64,000 nucleotides of DNA from JAGQRJ01 sp041402045 (GCA_041402045.1 JAWKSZ010000024.1:1-64000), one strand, 5' to 3'. Positions 28,575 to 37,210 are shown, counted from the stretch's first letter. The notes: generated by a model from the sequence alone, not told the origin. Translations and numbers: made by a program.

Positions 28575-29593
28575 CCCGCTCTCTGCTCTTCGCCGCCGCG
28601 CTCTCCCTCGCGGCGCTGCTTCCCCTCCAGGCCCAGGACACGGGGCACCCCTTGCCCGCCGGCATGGCCGCCCAGCGCGTGCGGACCCTGCTGCGCTCCG
28701 TGGAGTGGTCGAACTCCCTGACGGCCCTCCAAACGCGCGCCGAGCGCGAAGGCAAGCTCGTGCTCTGGATCCAGCTCGTGGGGAAGCTCGACGACGGGTT
28801 GTGAAGCGCCGGGCACTCGCTGAGGGCCGTGTCGCTCTCGCACCCCAAGGTCCTGGCCACCCTCCGGCGGCACTTCGTGTGCGGCTGGACGGATATCTCC
28901 GGCGCCGTCGACTACGCCGGCACCTCGAACACCCACGGAGTGGACTTCCCCGCGGCGCAGACGACGAACTGCGCGGGGCACCACAACGTGCAGCTCTTCG
29001 TGCTGACCCCCGACGCGCGGGTGCTGCACGTCTTGCCCGGGTTCTGGGCGCCGGAGCCCCTGCTCGAGGAGCTCGCCCTCGCCCGCACCCTGGGGCGGAT
29101 CTGGGCCGACCCCCGGCGCAGCGTCGTGGAGAAGAACCAGGCGTTCCTCGACCTGCAGCTCGAGCACGCGCTCGCGCACTCGGCGGAGACCCGCGCGCGC
29201 AGCGCGCTCCAGGGTTTCGACCGCTGGGAGGCCGTGCGCGAGGAGGGCTCGGACTTCCGCCGCGACCCCGGCTTCCTCGGGGACGACGTCGGCCTGCTCG
29301 TGAAGTCCGCCGATCAGGTCGTGCACGAGCGGGTCGCCGCCTTGCCCTTCATGCCCTTCGGTGAGCTCGACGTCGCTGCCCTCGTGGACATGGGGAAGAA
29401 GGCCTTCGACGCCCACACCGACGGCTGCCACGGGGATCACGTCGGGTCCTGCAGCGCCGAGCTCGCGGTGCTCGCCGGGAAGGCGCCGGCCCCCGCGACG
29501 AGCGCGCCGCTGCAGCGCGGTGGGGCGCTGCCCCTGGGGAGCGGGGCGCCGCTGCCTCTGACGTCTCCCCCCGTCGTGTTCCCCGCGCGCTAG
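28571..29593 (+). CDS. Secreted thioredoxin-like protein with in-frame TGA (candidate selenocysteine)
   Basis: One reading frame runs from ATG 28571 to TAG 29593 with a single internal TGA at 28802-28804, codon 78 of 341. Both sides fit one protein. A signal peptide (LLFAAALSLAALLPLQAQ) is followed by the thioredoxin-fold strand KLVLWIQLVGKLDDGL, then the TGA codon, then SAGHSLRAVSLSHPKVL and a long C-terminal part with NTHGVDFPAAQTTNCAGHH. The TGA falls where redox thioredoxin-like proteins carry Cys, just after the first strand. A GCAC/GTGT stem with a GC-rich loop can be drawn directly after it, which may act as a SECIS element. A point mutation or sequencing error is the alternative. Expressed without readthrough, it would give a useless 77-residue product. 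Confidence 0.7.
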
Positions 29594-30981
29594 CGCGGGT
29601 CCTGCGCGCCCTCCACGCGAAACCCGAGCTGGCCTCGCGGCGTGAGCCCCGAGAGCTCGAGGTGCGCGCGGGTCGCCGCGAGGGCGGCCTCGAGGTCCTC
29701 GTCCTCGAGGGTCGCCGCGCCGCGGCGGACCGCGGCGAGGCGCGCCTGGAGCACGAGCTCCTTCAAGAACGCGACGCTGTAGCCGGCGGTCTCCTCGGCG
29801 AGGTGCGTCACCGCGCCGGGGGGCGCGTCGGCGGCGAGGGCGCGGGCGAGGTAGGCCTCGCGCTGGGCGAGGTCGGGCTCGGGGATCACGAACACCCGGT
29901 CGAAGCGGCTGGGGCGCTTCGTGATCGCGGGGTCGATCGACTCGGGGTGGTTCGTCGTGGCCAGCACCAGCACGCCCTCGAGGGGCGCCAGCCCGTCGAG
30001 CAGGTTCAGGAACTGGGTGCGCTCGGGGCCGTCCCCGACCAGGGAGTCGAGGTCCTCCAGGCACAGGATCGAGGGCGCCAGGTCGGCGGCGGTGGCGAAG
30101 GCCCGCGCCAGGTTGTGCCCGCCCTCGTCCACCGCGGTGACCACCACCGGGACCCCGGCGCTGGTCCCGATCGCGCGCAGGATCGAGGTCTTGCCGTTGC
30201 CGGGCGGGCCGGCGAGCAGGATCCCGCGGCGGTGGGGGACGCCGTGGCGGCGGTAGAGCTCGCCCGCGGCGAAGAACTCGCGCACGCAGCCCTCGAGCTC
30301 GGCGCGCAAGGTCGCGGGCAACACGACCGCGTCCCACGCGAGCGGCGTGAGGCTGCCGTGGGTCACGCGGTTTCCGCCCACCGTGGTCATGCGGGTCAGG
30401 CGCCGGCGGTGCTGCGTGTGGCGGCGCTCGACCGCGCGCAGCAGGGGGCGCACGTCGGCGAGGGCGCGGGCCGCGATCAGCGCCTCCAGCCCCTCGCCCT
30501 GGGTGTAGGTCCACACCCACACCGAGGTCTCGGGGAACGTGAGGCGCACGAGGCCGAAGGCGTCGGGCTCGTGGAAGCGCGCGTCGAGGCCTTCGCGGGG
30601 GCGCTCTTCGTCGGGGGCGTAGTCCTCGCAGGGCTCGGGGTGCTCCTCGACCGGCTCGAAGTACCACACCACCTCGTCGTAGCGCTCGAACACGCCGAGC
30701 TCCGCGGCCTGGGGGTCGACCCGCTCCAGGGCGCCGTCCAGCGCGCGCACGGCCTCGGCGAAGCAGCGCCCGCAGCTCAGGGGGGCGGGGAACTCGGCGC
30801 GGAACACGGGCAGGGGTTCGACGCCGCGTCGGCTCAGCGCGCGACGGAACGCGCGCACCAGGCGCGCGTCGCCGAGGGCGTCGACGCGCTCGGCCTCGTC
30901 GCCCGCGGCGCGGGCGAGGGCCAGCTCCGCCGCTGGGCGCGGGGCGCGGAGGGGGCTCGTGCTGGGGGCGCTGTGGACCAT
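29590..30981 (-). CDS. AAA-family ATPase (BCS1/26S-like)
   Basis: A 463-residue protein. The N-terminal 200 residues are not recognised. The AAA module follows: Walker A GPPGNGKTSILRA near residue 245, Walker B SILCLEDLDSL, sensor LVLATTNHPESIDPA and arginine-finger region KRPSRFDRVF. This order is typical of BCS1-like and other single-module AAA proteins that remodel protein partners, often as hexamers. The N-terminal part should select the substrate. The gene is convergent with the thioredoxin-like gene (4-bp overlap). No neighbour suggests a partner. Confidence 0.9.
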   Translation of the reverse strand: MVHSAPSTSPLRAPRPAAELALARAAGDEAERVDALGDARLVRAFRRALSRRGVEPLPVFRAEFPAPLSCGRCFAEAVRALDGALERVDPQAAELGVFERYDEVVWYFEPVEEHPEPCEDYAPDEERPREGLDARFHEPDAFGLVRLTFPETSVWVWTYTQGEGLEALIAARALADVRPLLRAVERRHTQHRRRLTRMTTVGGNRVTHGSLTPLAWDAVVLPATLRAELEGCVREFFAAGELYRRHGVPHRRGILLAGPPGNGKTSILRAIGTSAGVPVVVTAVDEGGHNLARAFATAADLAPSILCLEDLDSLVGDGPERTQFLNLLDGLAPLEGVLVLATTNHPESIDPAITKRPSRFDRVFVIPEPDLAQREAYLARALAADAPPGAVTHLAEETAGYSVAFLKELVLQARLAAVRRGAATLEDEDLEAALAATRAHLELSGLTPRGQLGFRVEGAQDPR

Positions 30982-31021
30982 GCCCCCCCGACGCCCGTCG
31001 GGCCCGCGGCTGTCGTCGGGG

Positions 31022-31564
31022 TCACACCCGCTCGAGGGCGACGTGGGGCGGCGGGGGCAGCTCGACGGCGATCGGATCTCCGGCCCGCACTGGCCCCCCG
31101 GTCCGCACGACGCCCATGACCCCCGCCTTGCGCACGAGCTCGCCCTCCGGCCCGCGCGCGAGCACGGCGGCCAGGAGCCCCGGCTGGAAGGCCTCGAGCT
31201 GCTGGCAGGGATTGCGCAGCCCGGTGACCTCCACCACCGCCGCGGTCCCCAGGCGCAGCCGCGTCCCCCGCGGCAGGTCGAGCAGCGCCAGGCCGCGGGT
31301 GGTCACGTTCTCGCCGAGCACGCCGGGGCCCACCTCGAACCCGCGATCGCCGAGCTCGTCGAGGAGCTCGGCCTGGAGGAGGTGGACCTGGCGCAGGTTG
31401 GGCTGGCTGGGGTCGCGGGCCACCCGCGAGCGGTGCTGGACCGTGACGCCGGCGTGGGCGTCGCCCTCGACCCCGTGGTCGGCGCGGAGCTGGATCGCCG
31501 AGCGCAGGAGCTTCGAGAGCGCGTGCTCGGGGTTCGCGGCGACCGCGACGACCGTGGGCGGCAT
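31022..31564 (-). CDS. MOSC-domain protein
   Basis: A 180-residue single-domain protein matching the MOSC (molybdenum cofactor sulfurase C-terminal) superfamily: GVEGDAHAG near residue 32, VGPGVLGENVTTRGLAL near residue 78, and TGLRNPCQQLE near residue 113 with the conserved Cys used for sulfur or cofactor chemistry. Stand-alone members (YiiM/YuaD type) reduce N-hydroxylated compounds. No molybdenum cofactor genes are nearby. It diverges from the small gene at 31618. Confidence 0.88.
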   Translation of the reverse strand: MPPTVVAVAANPEHALSKLLRSAIQLRADHGVEGDAHAGVTVQHRSRVARDPSQPNLRQVHLLQAELLDELGDRGFEVGPGVLGENVTTRGLALLDLPRGTRLRLGTAAVVEVTGLRNPCQQLEAFQPGLLAAVLARGPEGELVRKAGVMGVVRTGGPVRAGDPIAVELPPPPHVALERV

Positions 31565-31617
31565 GGGGGGCGCTCCTTGGCGGCGCCTCGCGGGTAGAGT
31601 GGGCGCCTGGAGGCTCC

Positions 31618-32031
31618 ATGGTAGACACCGTCGGGATCGTGATCTTGCTCCTCGCGCTCTTGCTCATGCCCGCCGAGCAGAAGGCCACGACCCTGGACGT
31701 CGTGAACACCCGGGACGGGCGGGTGGTCTCCCTCGCTGCCGAGCGCGGGGCCAAGGGCTTCGTGCTGCGCGCCCTCGACGCGCCGCCGGAGGAGGCCGCC
31801 GAGGCGATCGAGGTCACCCAGGAGGGCGGGACGTTGGGGTTCCGCTTGCCGGGGGCGCCGGAGCCCATGAGCTTCGACCTGTCCCAGGCCCAGTCCGCGA
31901 TCCAGGGCTGGGACGGAGCCAAGCCGCTGAGCCTCGAGGTCGACGGCAATACCTTCGTGCTCACCCGCAAGGGCAAGCTGACCTACCTCGTGGTCAAGGG
32001 GCGCGAGCAGCTCCTGACCAAGCGCGACTGA
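31618..32031 (+). CDS. Small membrane-anchored protein of unknown function
   Basis: A 137-residue protein with one N-terminal hydrophobic segment (GIVILLLALLLMPA) and a mature beta-rich region without a recognisable domain. The ATG follows a weak GGAGG-like site (GGAGGCTCC). It ends one base before the stop of the convergent methyltransferase gene. Codon usage matches its neighbours, so I take it as real. Confidence 0.72.
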   Translation: MVDTVGIVILLLALLLMPAEQKATTLDVVNTRDGRVVSLAAERGAKGFVLRALDAPPEEAAEAIEVTQEGGTLGFRLPGAPEPMSFDLSQAQSAIQGWDGAKPLSLEVDGNTFVLTRKGKLTYLVVKGREQLLTKRD

Positions 32032-32964
32032 TCAGCGCTGGCGCTGGCGGAGGACCTCGTAGACGAGGACCCCGCAGGCGACGCCCACGTTGAGCGAGTC
32101 CCCTCGCCCGACGATCGGGATCGAGACCGAGCGCGCGCAGGCTTCGCGCGCGGCGGGGCTGAGCCCGCGTCGCTCCTCGCCGATCAGGAGCACGCTGCGG
32201 CGGGCGTAGGGCGCGTCGTAGCGCGCGGCGCCCTCGGGCCAGGTCCCCACCAGCTCGGTGTCGGTGCGCCGCGCCCAGGCGCGCAGCTCCTCGAGGGTCG
32301 TGCGCACCAGGTCCAGGTGGAACAGCGCCCCCATGCTGGCGCGCACCGCGTCGAGGGCGAAGGGATCCACGGCGGGGCCGAGGAGGATCAGTCCGCCGTC
32401 GACGGCCTCCAGCGTGCGCAGGATCGTGCCCAGGTTGCCGGCGGAGCGGATCCGCTCCAGGCAGATCCAGGGCCGATCGACGCGCACGCGCGCGAGGGTC
32501 CGCCAGCGCTGACGGACGACGGCGGCCACGCCGGAGGCGCGCGCTGCGCGCGACAGCCGGCGGAAGTCCTCGGGGCTGACCCGCCGGGTGGGGACGCCGG
32601 CTGCGCGCTTGTGGCGCACGAGCTTCTGGGCCCGCGAGCTACGCAGGAGGGTCGGGTCGTAGATCAGGGCCTCGAACTCGAGGCCCGCGCTGCAGGCCTG
32701 GAGGAAGGGGGCGACGCCTTCCAGGGCAGCGAGGTGCCAGCGCTCGCGGAGGACGCGCTCGGCGCAGGCGTCGAACAGGTCCAAGGGATCGTTGGGTTTG
32801 TGCACTCCTTCGACGGCGACCAACGCGGGGTGCCGAGGGGGCGACGAGCGCCGGGGTGGGCTCAGGGGACGGGCGTCGCCCAGCGTCCTGTCATGACTTA
32901 ACAAGTCCTTGAGGAATCGCGGTTTACGGGACCTTGACCGACACGGACCTGGGACGATGCGCAC
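32032..32964 (-). CDS. SpoU/TrmH-family RNA 2'-O-methyltransferase
   Basis: The C-terminal domain has the three SPOUT motifs of the TrmH family: motif 1 RIRSAGNLGTILRTLEA, motif 2 SVLLIGEERRGLSPA, motif 3 SIPIVGRGDSLNVGVACGVL. These form the knotted SAM-binding fold that 2'-O-methylates rRNA or tRNA. The middle part (about residues 60-150) resembles the RNA substrate-binding domain. The start is uncertain: the given end assumes the most upstream ATG (MRIVPGPC), but the first 50 residues look non-coding and a TTG start near 32829 is a good alternative. Target nucleotide unknown. Confidence 0.88.
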   Translation of the reverse strand: MRIVPGPCRSRSRKPRFLKDLLSHDRTLGDARPLSPPRRSSPPRHPALVAVEGVHKPNDPLDLFDACAERVLRERWHLAALEGVAPFLQACSAGLEFEALIYDPTLLRSSRAQKLVRHKRAAGVPTRRVSPEDFRRLSRAARASGVAAVVRQRWRTLARVRVDRPWICLERIRSAGNLGTILRTLEAVDGGLILLGPAVDPFALDAVRASMGALFHLDLVRTTLEELRAWARRTDTELVGTWPEGAARYDAPYARRSVLLIGEERRGLSPAAREACARSVSIPIVGRGDSLNVGVACGVLVYEVLRQRQR

Positions 32965-33151
32965 CTTTCGGGACGCGGACTCAAGGCCCTGTCACCGTGG
33001 GTCTTAGGGGCGGAGGCCGGTCGCCGGTGCCAGAACAGGAGCATCCTGAGGGGGAGTGTCGGGGGCGGACGCTCGCTAAGCCTAGGGGGGGAGCCGCTCC
33101 CGCTTGGACCCGCGCTTGCTCTGGGCAGCGCGGAGACAGACGGAGACAGAC

Positions 33152-34717
33152 ATGCGATCCCTAGCCCTTTCCAGCCTGTTCGTGTTGCTCGCGACGGTGT
33201 GCTACGCCGAGGTCCCGGAGGCCCACCGCCTCAGCGGGCACTTCCAGGCGACCAGCGGCAGCCTCGACGGCGAGCACGTCGACCTCTACCTCAGCTCGGC
33301 CACGGTCTACCAGGTGCGCGTGGGGGACCGCTGGTTCCGCGTGAGCCGGGCCTCGGCGGACGAGGCGGTGCTCTCGGGCTCCGAGGTGGACGCGCCGACG
33401 GACGGTGTGATCGACGCCCTCAACGGGCAAGGCAACGGCGCCACGGCCGGCGGCTCGAGCCTGAGCCTCGAGGTCCTCGACGTGACCCGCTACCGCGCCA
33501 CCCTCGACGGCGAGAGCTTCGACCTCGAGCGGCGGATCCTGATCCCGCCTGCGGACCCGGAGGCCTACGACCGGGGTCCCCGGGGCAAGGTCGCCAAGCA
33601 CCTGCGCGAGGCCCCGGCGTATCCCAACGAGGGCGCCTACGAGGACGTGTTCTGGGACGACTGGGGCCCCGTGTTCTACCGTGGCCGACTCAACGGCGAC
33701 GCGCGGGTGATCGGGATCGCCTCCGACCCGGGCCCCACCGAGAGCCTGCCCTTCATTCGCCGCTCGCTCGTCGGCGACGCGGGACAGCGCACCCAAGGCT
33801 TCCTCGAGAAGCTGGGGCTCACCGAGTCTTACGTGCTGGTCAACGCCTTCACCTACCCCACCCGGCCGAGCAAGGTCGAGCAGGGGCACCAGGTCATGGA
33901 CGACTTCCCCGAGCAGCTCGCCTGGCGGAACGACTTCTACGACCTGCTCTACGACAAGGGCGGGGTCCAGGGGATCGTGGTCCTCGGCGCCCAGGCCGAG
34001 GTCGCGTTCGAGGCCTGGAACCGCTCGCGCATGGACCGCGGGCTGGGCGACCTGCGCGACGAGGTGACCGTCGTGGTCGGCGCGCACCCCAGCTCGGGCC
34101 GCACCGAGTGGCAGAGCCGCGAGCTCGCCCGCGGCTGGCGCGTCGCGGTGGAGAAGCTGCGCGAGGTGGTGACCCCCGACGACGCCGAGCTCGCCAAGCA
34201 GCCCAACTTCGGCGACGTGTTCAGCGAGGTCGACTACGCCGAGATCCCCCCGGGCGACCTCCCCAAGGCCAGCCAGGCCTACCCCTGGGTCCGCGACAAC
34301 AGCTGGAGCCGGAACAAGATCAAGGGCCGGCGCAACAACTCCGTGCGCCGCTACGGGCGGCTGAACATGGAGTTCAACCACCTCGACGACACGACCGACT
34401 TCTACCGCGTCACCGGCCGCGACCCGCAGAACCCGAACACCACGCCCAGCTACGTGACCTACACCTCGCCCGCCGGTGAGCCCATGGTCGGGCTGCGCGG
34501 CCTGGCGCGGCACGCGCTCACCGATCGCTTCGGCGCGGACTCGATCTACACCCGCCTCGTGGACGGGGTGCCCAACAAGACCCGGCTCATGGACGTGATC
34601 GACGCCGCCGACGCGCACTGGAAGACGGACCTCGAGGTCAAGGAGGAGCTCGACCACCTCTACCGCGACGTGCCCGACTTCACGCCGCAGATCCCGACCC
34701 TGGGCGGGAACGACTAG
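33152..34717 (+). CDS. Secreted protein with uracil-DNA-glycosylase-like fold
   Basis: A 521-residue protein with a clear Sec signal peptide (SLALSSLFVLLATVCYAEVP; cut after CYA). The middle (about 185-330) has the landmarks of the UDG superfamily: VIGIASDPGPTESLPFIRRS for motif A, AGQRTQGFLEKLGL, VLVNAFTY, GIVVLGAQAEVAFEAW and VVGAHPSS for motif B, with its HPS. The catalytic Asp/Asn of motif A is not certain. N- and C-terminal parts are unknown. DNA repair enzymes are cytosolic, so a signal peptide here is odd; the fold may serve another nucleic-acid task outside the cell. The gene stands alone and ends at a terminator. Confidence 0.75.
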   Translation: MRSLALSSLFVLLATVCYAEVPEAHRLSGHFQATSGSLDGEHVDLYLSSATVYQVRVGDRWFRVSRASADEAVLSGSEVDAPTDGVIDALNGQGNGATAGGSSLSLEVLDVTRYRATLDGESFDLERRILIPPADPEAYDRGPRGKVAKHLREAPAYPNEGAYEDVFWDDWGPVFYRGRLNGDARVIGIASDPGPTESLPFIRRSLVGDAGQRTQGFLEKLGLTESYVLVNAFTYPTRPSKVEQGHQVMDDFPEQLAWRNDFYDLLYDKGGVQGIVVLGAQAEVAFEAWNRSRMDRGLGDLRDEVTVVVGAHPSSGRTEWQSRELARGWRVAVEKLREVVTPDDAELAKQPNFGDVFSEVDYAEIPPGDLPKASQAYPWVRDNSWSRNKIKGRRNNSVRRYGRLNMEFNHLDDTTDFYRVTGRDPQNPNTTPSYVTYTSPAGEPMVGLRGLARHALTDRFGADSIYTRLVDGVPNKTRLMDVIDAADAHWKTDLEVKEELDHLYRDVPDFTPQIPTLGGND

Positions 34718-34739
34718 GTCGCGTCCCTCGCGATCCCGA

Positions 34740-34770
34740 GGAGCCGTCGCTCAGGCGACGGCTCCTTTGC
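34740..34770 (+). terminator. Rho-independent terminator after the UDG-fold gene
   Basis: A perfect 11-bp stem GGAGCCGTCGC / GCGACGGCTCC with a TCAG loop begins 22 bp after the stop codon and is followed by CTTTGCGTT. The T-run is short but normal for high GC. Confidence 0.8.
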
Positions 34771-34850
34771 GTTGGTTCGCACAGCGCGGTGACAGCCGCG
34801 ACGCCGCGGCAGGTAGGAGGGGCGTGCGGCGCACGTGGCGCCGACTCCTA

Positions 34851-34934
34851 GCCGCCGTGGCGGAACAGCAGACGCGTCAGGCTCAGAACCTGGTGCCCGC
34901 AACGGGCGTGGGGGTGCAAGTCCCTCCGGCGGCA
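34851..34934 (+). tRNA. tRNA-Leu(CAG), non-canonical D- and T-loops
   Basis: Acceptor GCCGCCG/CGGCGGC is perfect, the variable arm is long (GCCCG/CGGGC) as expected for Leu, and the anticodon loop CTCAGAA gives CAG. The discriminator is A and CCA is not encoded. The T-loop is TGCAAGT, with G at position 55 where almost all tRNAs have T. The D-loop reads AACAGCA and lacks the usual G18G19 pair. Confidence 0.82.
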
Positions 34935-34938
34935 TGAC

Positions 34939-35021
34939 GGCCTCGTGGTGGAACAGCAGACACACCAGTCCGAGACGCTGGGGCCCGCGAGGGCGTGAGG
35001 GTGCAACTCCCTCCGAGGTCA
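34939..35021 (+). tRNA. tRNA-Leu(GAG)-like, C at position 33, non-canonical loops
   Basis: Acceptor GGCCTCG/CGAGGTC has one G-T pair. The anticodon stem is CCAGT/GCTGG with loop CCGAGAC, so the anticodon is GAG but position 33 is C, normally an invariant U. The long variable arm, discriminator A, T-loop TGCAACT and D-loop AACAGCA match the neighbouring tRNAs. It begins only four bases after the first one ends. Confidence 0.72.
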
Positions 35022-35043
35022 TGGCGCGCACCGACGCGACGAC

Positions 35044-35115
35044 GGGTCGATGGTGTAACAGCAGCACACCGGACTTTTAATCCGGCGAGTCTGGGTGCAA
35101 CTCCCAGTCGTCCCA
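35044..35115 (+). tRNA. tRNA-Lys(TTT), non-canonical D- and T-loops
   Basis: The anticodon arm CCGGA-CTTTTAA-TCCGG gives TTT. The variable loop is short, as expected for Lys. The acceptor GGGTCGA/TCGTCCC has a T-T mismatch at positions 4 and 69. The T-loop TGCAACT and D-loop AACAGCA are the same as in the Leu genes beside it. Confidence 0.78.
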
Positions 35116-35120
35116 ATCAC

Positions 35121-35201
35121 CACCTGGTGGCGGAACAGCAGACGCAGCGGGCTCAAACCCCGTGGCCTTCGGGCGTGAGGGTGCAACTCCCTCTCAGGTG
35201 A
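35121..35201 (+). tRNA. tRNA-Leu(CAA), non-canonical D- and T-loops
   Basis: The acceptor CACCTGG/TCAGGTG pairs throughout, with one G-T. The anticodon stem GCGGG/CCCGT holds loop CTCAAAC, anticodon CAA. The variable arm is long, the T-loop is TGCAACT and the D-loop AACAGCA. It starts six bases after the Lys gene and is the last of the cluster. Confidence 0.8.
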
Positions 35202-35258
35202 TCGGATCAGCCAAGCCCGCCGCGCGCGCTCGGACCACGATCGAGAGCGTCGCGGCAC

Positions 35259-35321
35259 GTCCCTCCCACTCGCAAGGTGGAGGGACGCACAGACCCGGGC
35301 GGGGACAAGCCCCGCCCCTAC
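35259..35321. repeat. Two palindromes, one shared with 56.3 kb
   Basis: The first hairpin, 35259-35286, has GTCCCTCCCAC opposite GTGGAGGGAC. The second, 35297-35317, has GGGCGGGG opposite CCCCGCCC with an ACAAG loop and is followed by CTAC. Nearly the same sequence, with an ATAAA loop and a following TCCTAC, occurs at 56324-56345, so it looks like a dispersed REP-type element. Confidence 0.6.
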
Positions 35322-35429
35322 ACTGTGGGGGCACCGCCTCTGCGAAGGAGGCCCGGGCGCCTTCGAGCCGCGCTCGCATACGCAGCGGGCCGACGTCGAG
35401 GTCACGCGGACGCCCGACGAGTCGCCAGC

Positions 35430-36730
35430 GAAGGCACGCGCGAAGCCGACGCTTTGCGGAAAAGTCGGCGAGCGGGGCGAGCGGCGAAGCCGACGCTGCG
35501 CGGGACGCTGGCGAGCGCGAAGCCAACGTTGCGCGGAAGGCGGGACGCGCGGCGAAGCCGACGGTGGGCACACGGCGAGCGGCGAGGCTGACGTTGCGCG
35601 GAAGGCCGGCGGGCGGCGAAGCCGACATTGCGCGGGACGCCGGCGGGCAGCGAAGCCGACGCTGCGCGGGACGCCGGCGAGCGCGAAGCCGAGGCTGGCG
35701 TGGAGGCCGGCGGGAGGCGACGCCGACGCTGCGCGGGACGCCGGCGAGCGGCGAAGCCGACGTTGGGCGGAAGGCCGGCGAGCAGCGAAGCCGACGTAGT
35801 GCGGGGACGCCGGCGGGCGGCGAAGCCGACGCCCGCGGAAGGCCGGCGAGCGGCGAAGCCGACGTAGCGGGACGCCGGCGGGTGGCGAAGCCGACGTTCG
35901 GCGGAAGGCCGGCGAGCGACGCCAGCGAGCCGGCGAAGCGCGGGAGGCCGGCGAGCGGGCGAAGCGGACGTTAGCGGACGCCAGCGAGCTGGCGAAGAGC
36001 GCGGGCGCGGGCGAGGGGCGAAGCGCGGGCGAGCGGCGAAGCCGGACGTAGCGCGGGACGCCGGCGAGCGGCGTCAGCCGCGAGCGCGAAGCGCGGGCGA
36101 GGGGTTGAAGCGCGGGCGAGCGGGCGAAGCCGACGTAGCGCGGGAGGCCCGGCGAGTGGCGTCAGCCGCGAGCGCCTTAGCGCGCGAAGCGCGGGCGAGC
36201 GGGCGAAGCGCGGGCGAGCGGGCGAAGCGCGGGCGAGCGGGCGAAGCCGACGGAAGCGCGCGGACGCCGGCGAGCGGCGTCAGCCGCGAGCGCGCGCGCA
36301 GCGCGACGAAGCGCGGGCGCGCGAAGCGAGGGCGAGCGGGCGAAGCGCGGGCGAGCGGGCGAAGCGCGGGCGAGCGGGCGAAGCCGACGTAGCGCGGACG
36401 CCGCGAGCGGCGTCAGCCGCGCGCCCAGCGCGCGAAGCGCGGGCGAGCGGGCGAAGCGCGGGCGAGCGGGCTAGCGCGGGCGAGCGGGCGAAGCCGACGT
36501 GGCGCGGGACGCCGGCGATGCCGGCGTCAGGCCGCGAGCGCCCAGCGCGCGCGAAGCGCGGGCGAGCGGGCGAAGCGCGGGCGAGCGGGCGAAGCGCGGG
36601 CGAGCGGCGAAGCCGACGTAGCGCGGGACGCCGGCGAGCGGCGAAGCCGCGAGCGTGCAGCGCGCGCGAAGCGCGCGCGAGCCCCTTGGGGGTGAGCCCG
36701 AGCGGCGAAGCCGCGAGGGCGAGGGGGTCT
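35430..36730. repeat. About 1.3 kb of degenerate GC-rich tandem repeats
   Basis: The 5' half is built from units of roughly 33-36 bp around GGCGAAGCCGACGT followed by GCGGGACGCCGGCGAGC. The 3' half mixes these with a shorter unit GCGAAGCGCGGGCGAGCGG (17-19 bp) and the palindrome GAGCGGCGTCAGCCGC. All frames in both directions are open for long stretches only because the repeats lack stops; I do not call a gene here. The array follows the tRNA cluster and ends at the thioredoxin gene. Confidence 0.85.
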
Positions 36731-36742
36731 GGGACAGACCCC

Positions 36743-37210
36743 CTAAAACAGCGCCAACGGCTGTAGGCGACGCAGGAGCTCGTCGTAGGTGTGCTGACCC
36801 ACGAACTCGGCCACGGCCTGGCCGCCGCTGAAGACCACCACGTGGGGCACACCCTGGACGCGGAACGCGCGGGTGGTGCGCGGCGAGTCGAAGGCGTTCA
36901 CGCGGCCGATCTTGATGCGCCCGTGGGTGGCCTCGGCCAACTGGCGGATCGCAGGCTCCTGGATCCGGCAGGGCACGCAGGTCTCGGTGAAGAACTCCAC
37001 CACGACCGGCACGGGTGACTCGAGGACTTCGCGTTCGAAGGTCTCGTCGTCGAACAGGTCGAGCGGGTTGCCTCGCAGCGGAGGGCCGCCGACTTCCTCG
37101 GGGAACGGCAGGCGACCCGACTCGGAGGGCGTAGCCATGCGACGCATGGCTCCAGAGCCTCCGAGCCGGGCGCTACCGTTCTCCCACACTTCCCCTGAGA
37201 GATGTTCCAT
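36743..37210 (-). CDS. Thioredoxin-like protein
   Basis: A 155-residue protein at most. The thioredoxin fold covers about residues 50-150: PVPVVVEFFTETCVPCRIQE carries the active site CVPC in place of CGPC, and GVPHVVVFSGGQAVAEFVG has the cis-Pro. The first 45 residues look like linker, so the true start may be an inner ATG at 37150 or 37138. There is no signal peptide, so it is likely cytosolic. It is the last gene of the minus-strand run from aceE and lies 110 bp from the FHA gene. Confidence 0.87.
   Translation of the reverse strand: MEHLSGEVWENGSARLGGSGAMRRMATPSESGRLPFPEEVGGPPLRGNPLDLFDDETFEREVLESPVPVVVEFFTETCVPCRIQEPAIRQLAEATHGRIKIGRVNAFDSPRTTRAFRVQGVPHVVVFSGGQAVAEFVGQHTYDELLRRLQPLALF

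Noticed and set aside
35162..36740. Long open frames across the GC-rich repeat as Ala/Gly/Arg-rich proteins
   Set aside because: All frames are open because the units lack stops; composition is like shadow frames elsewhere.
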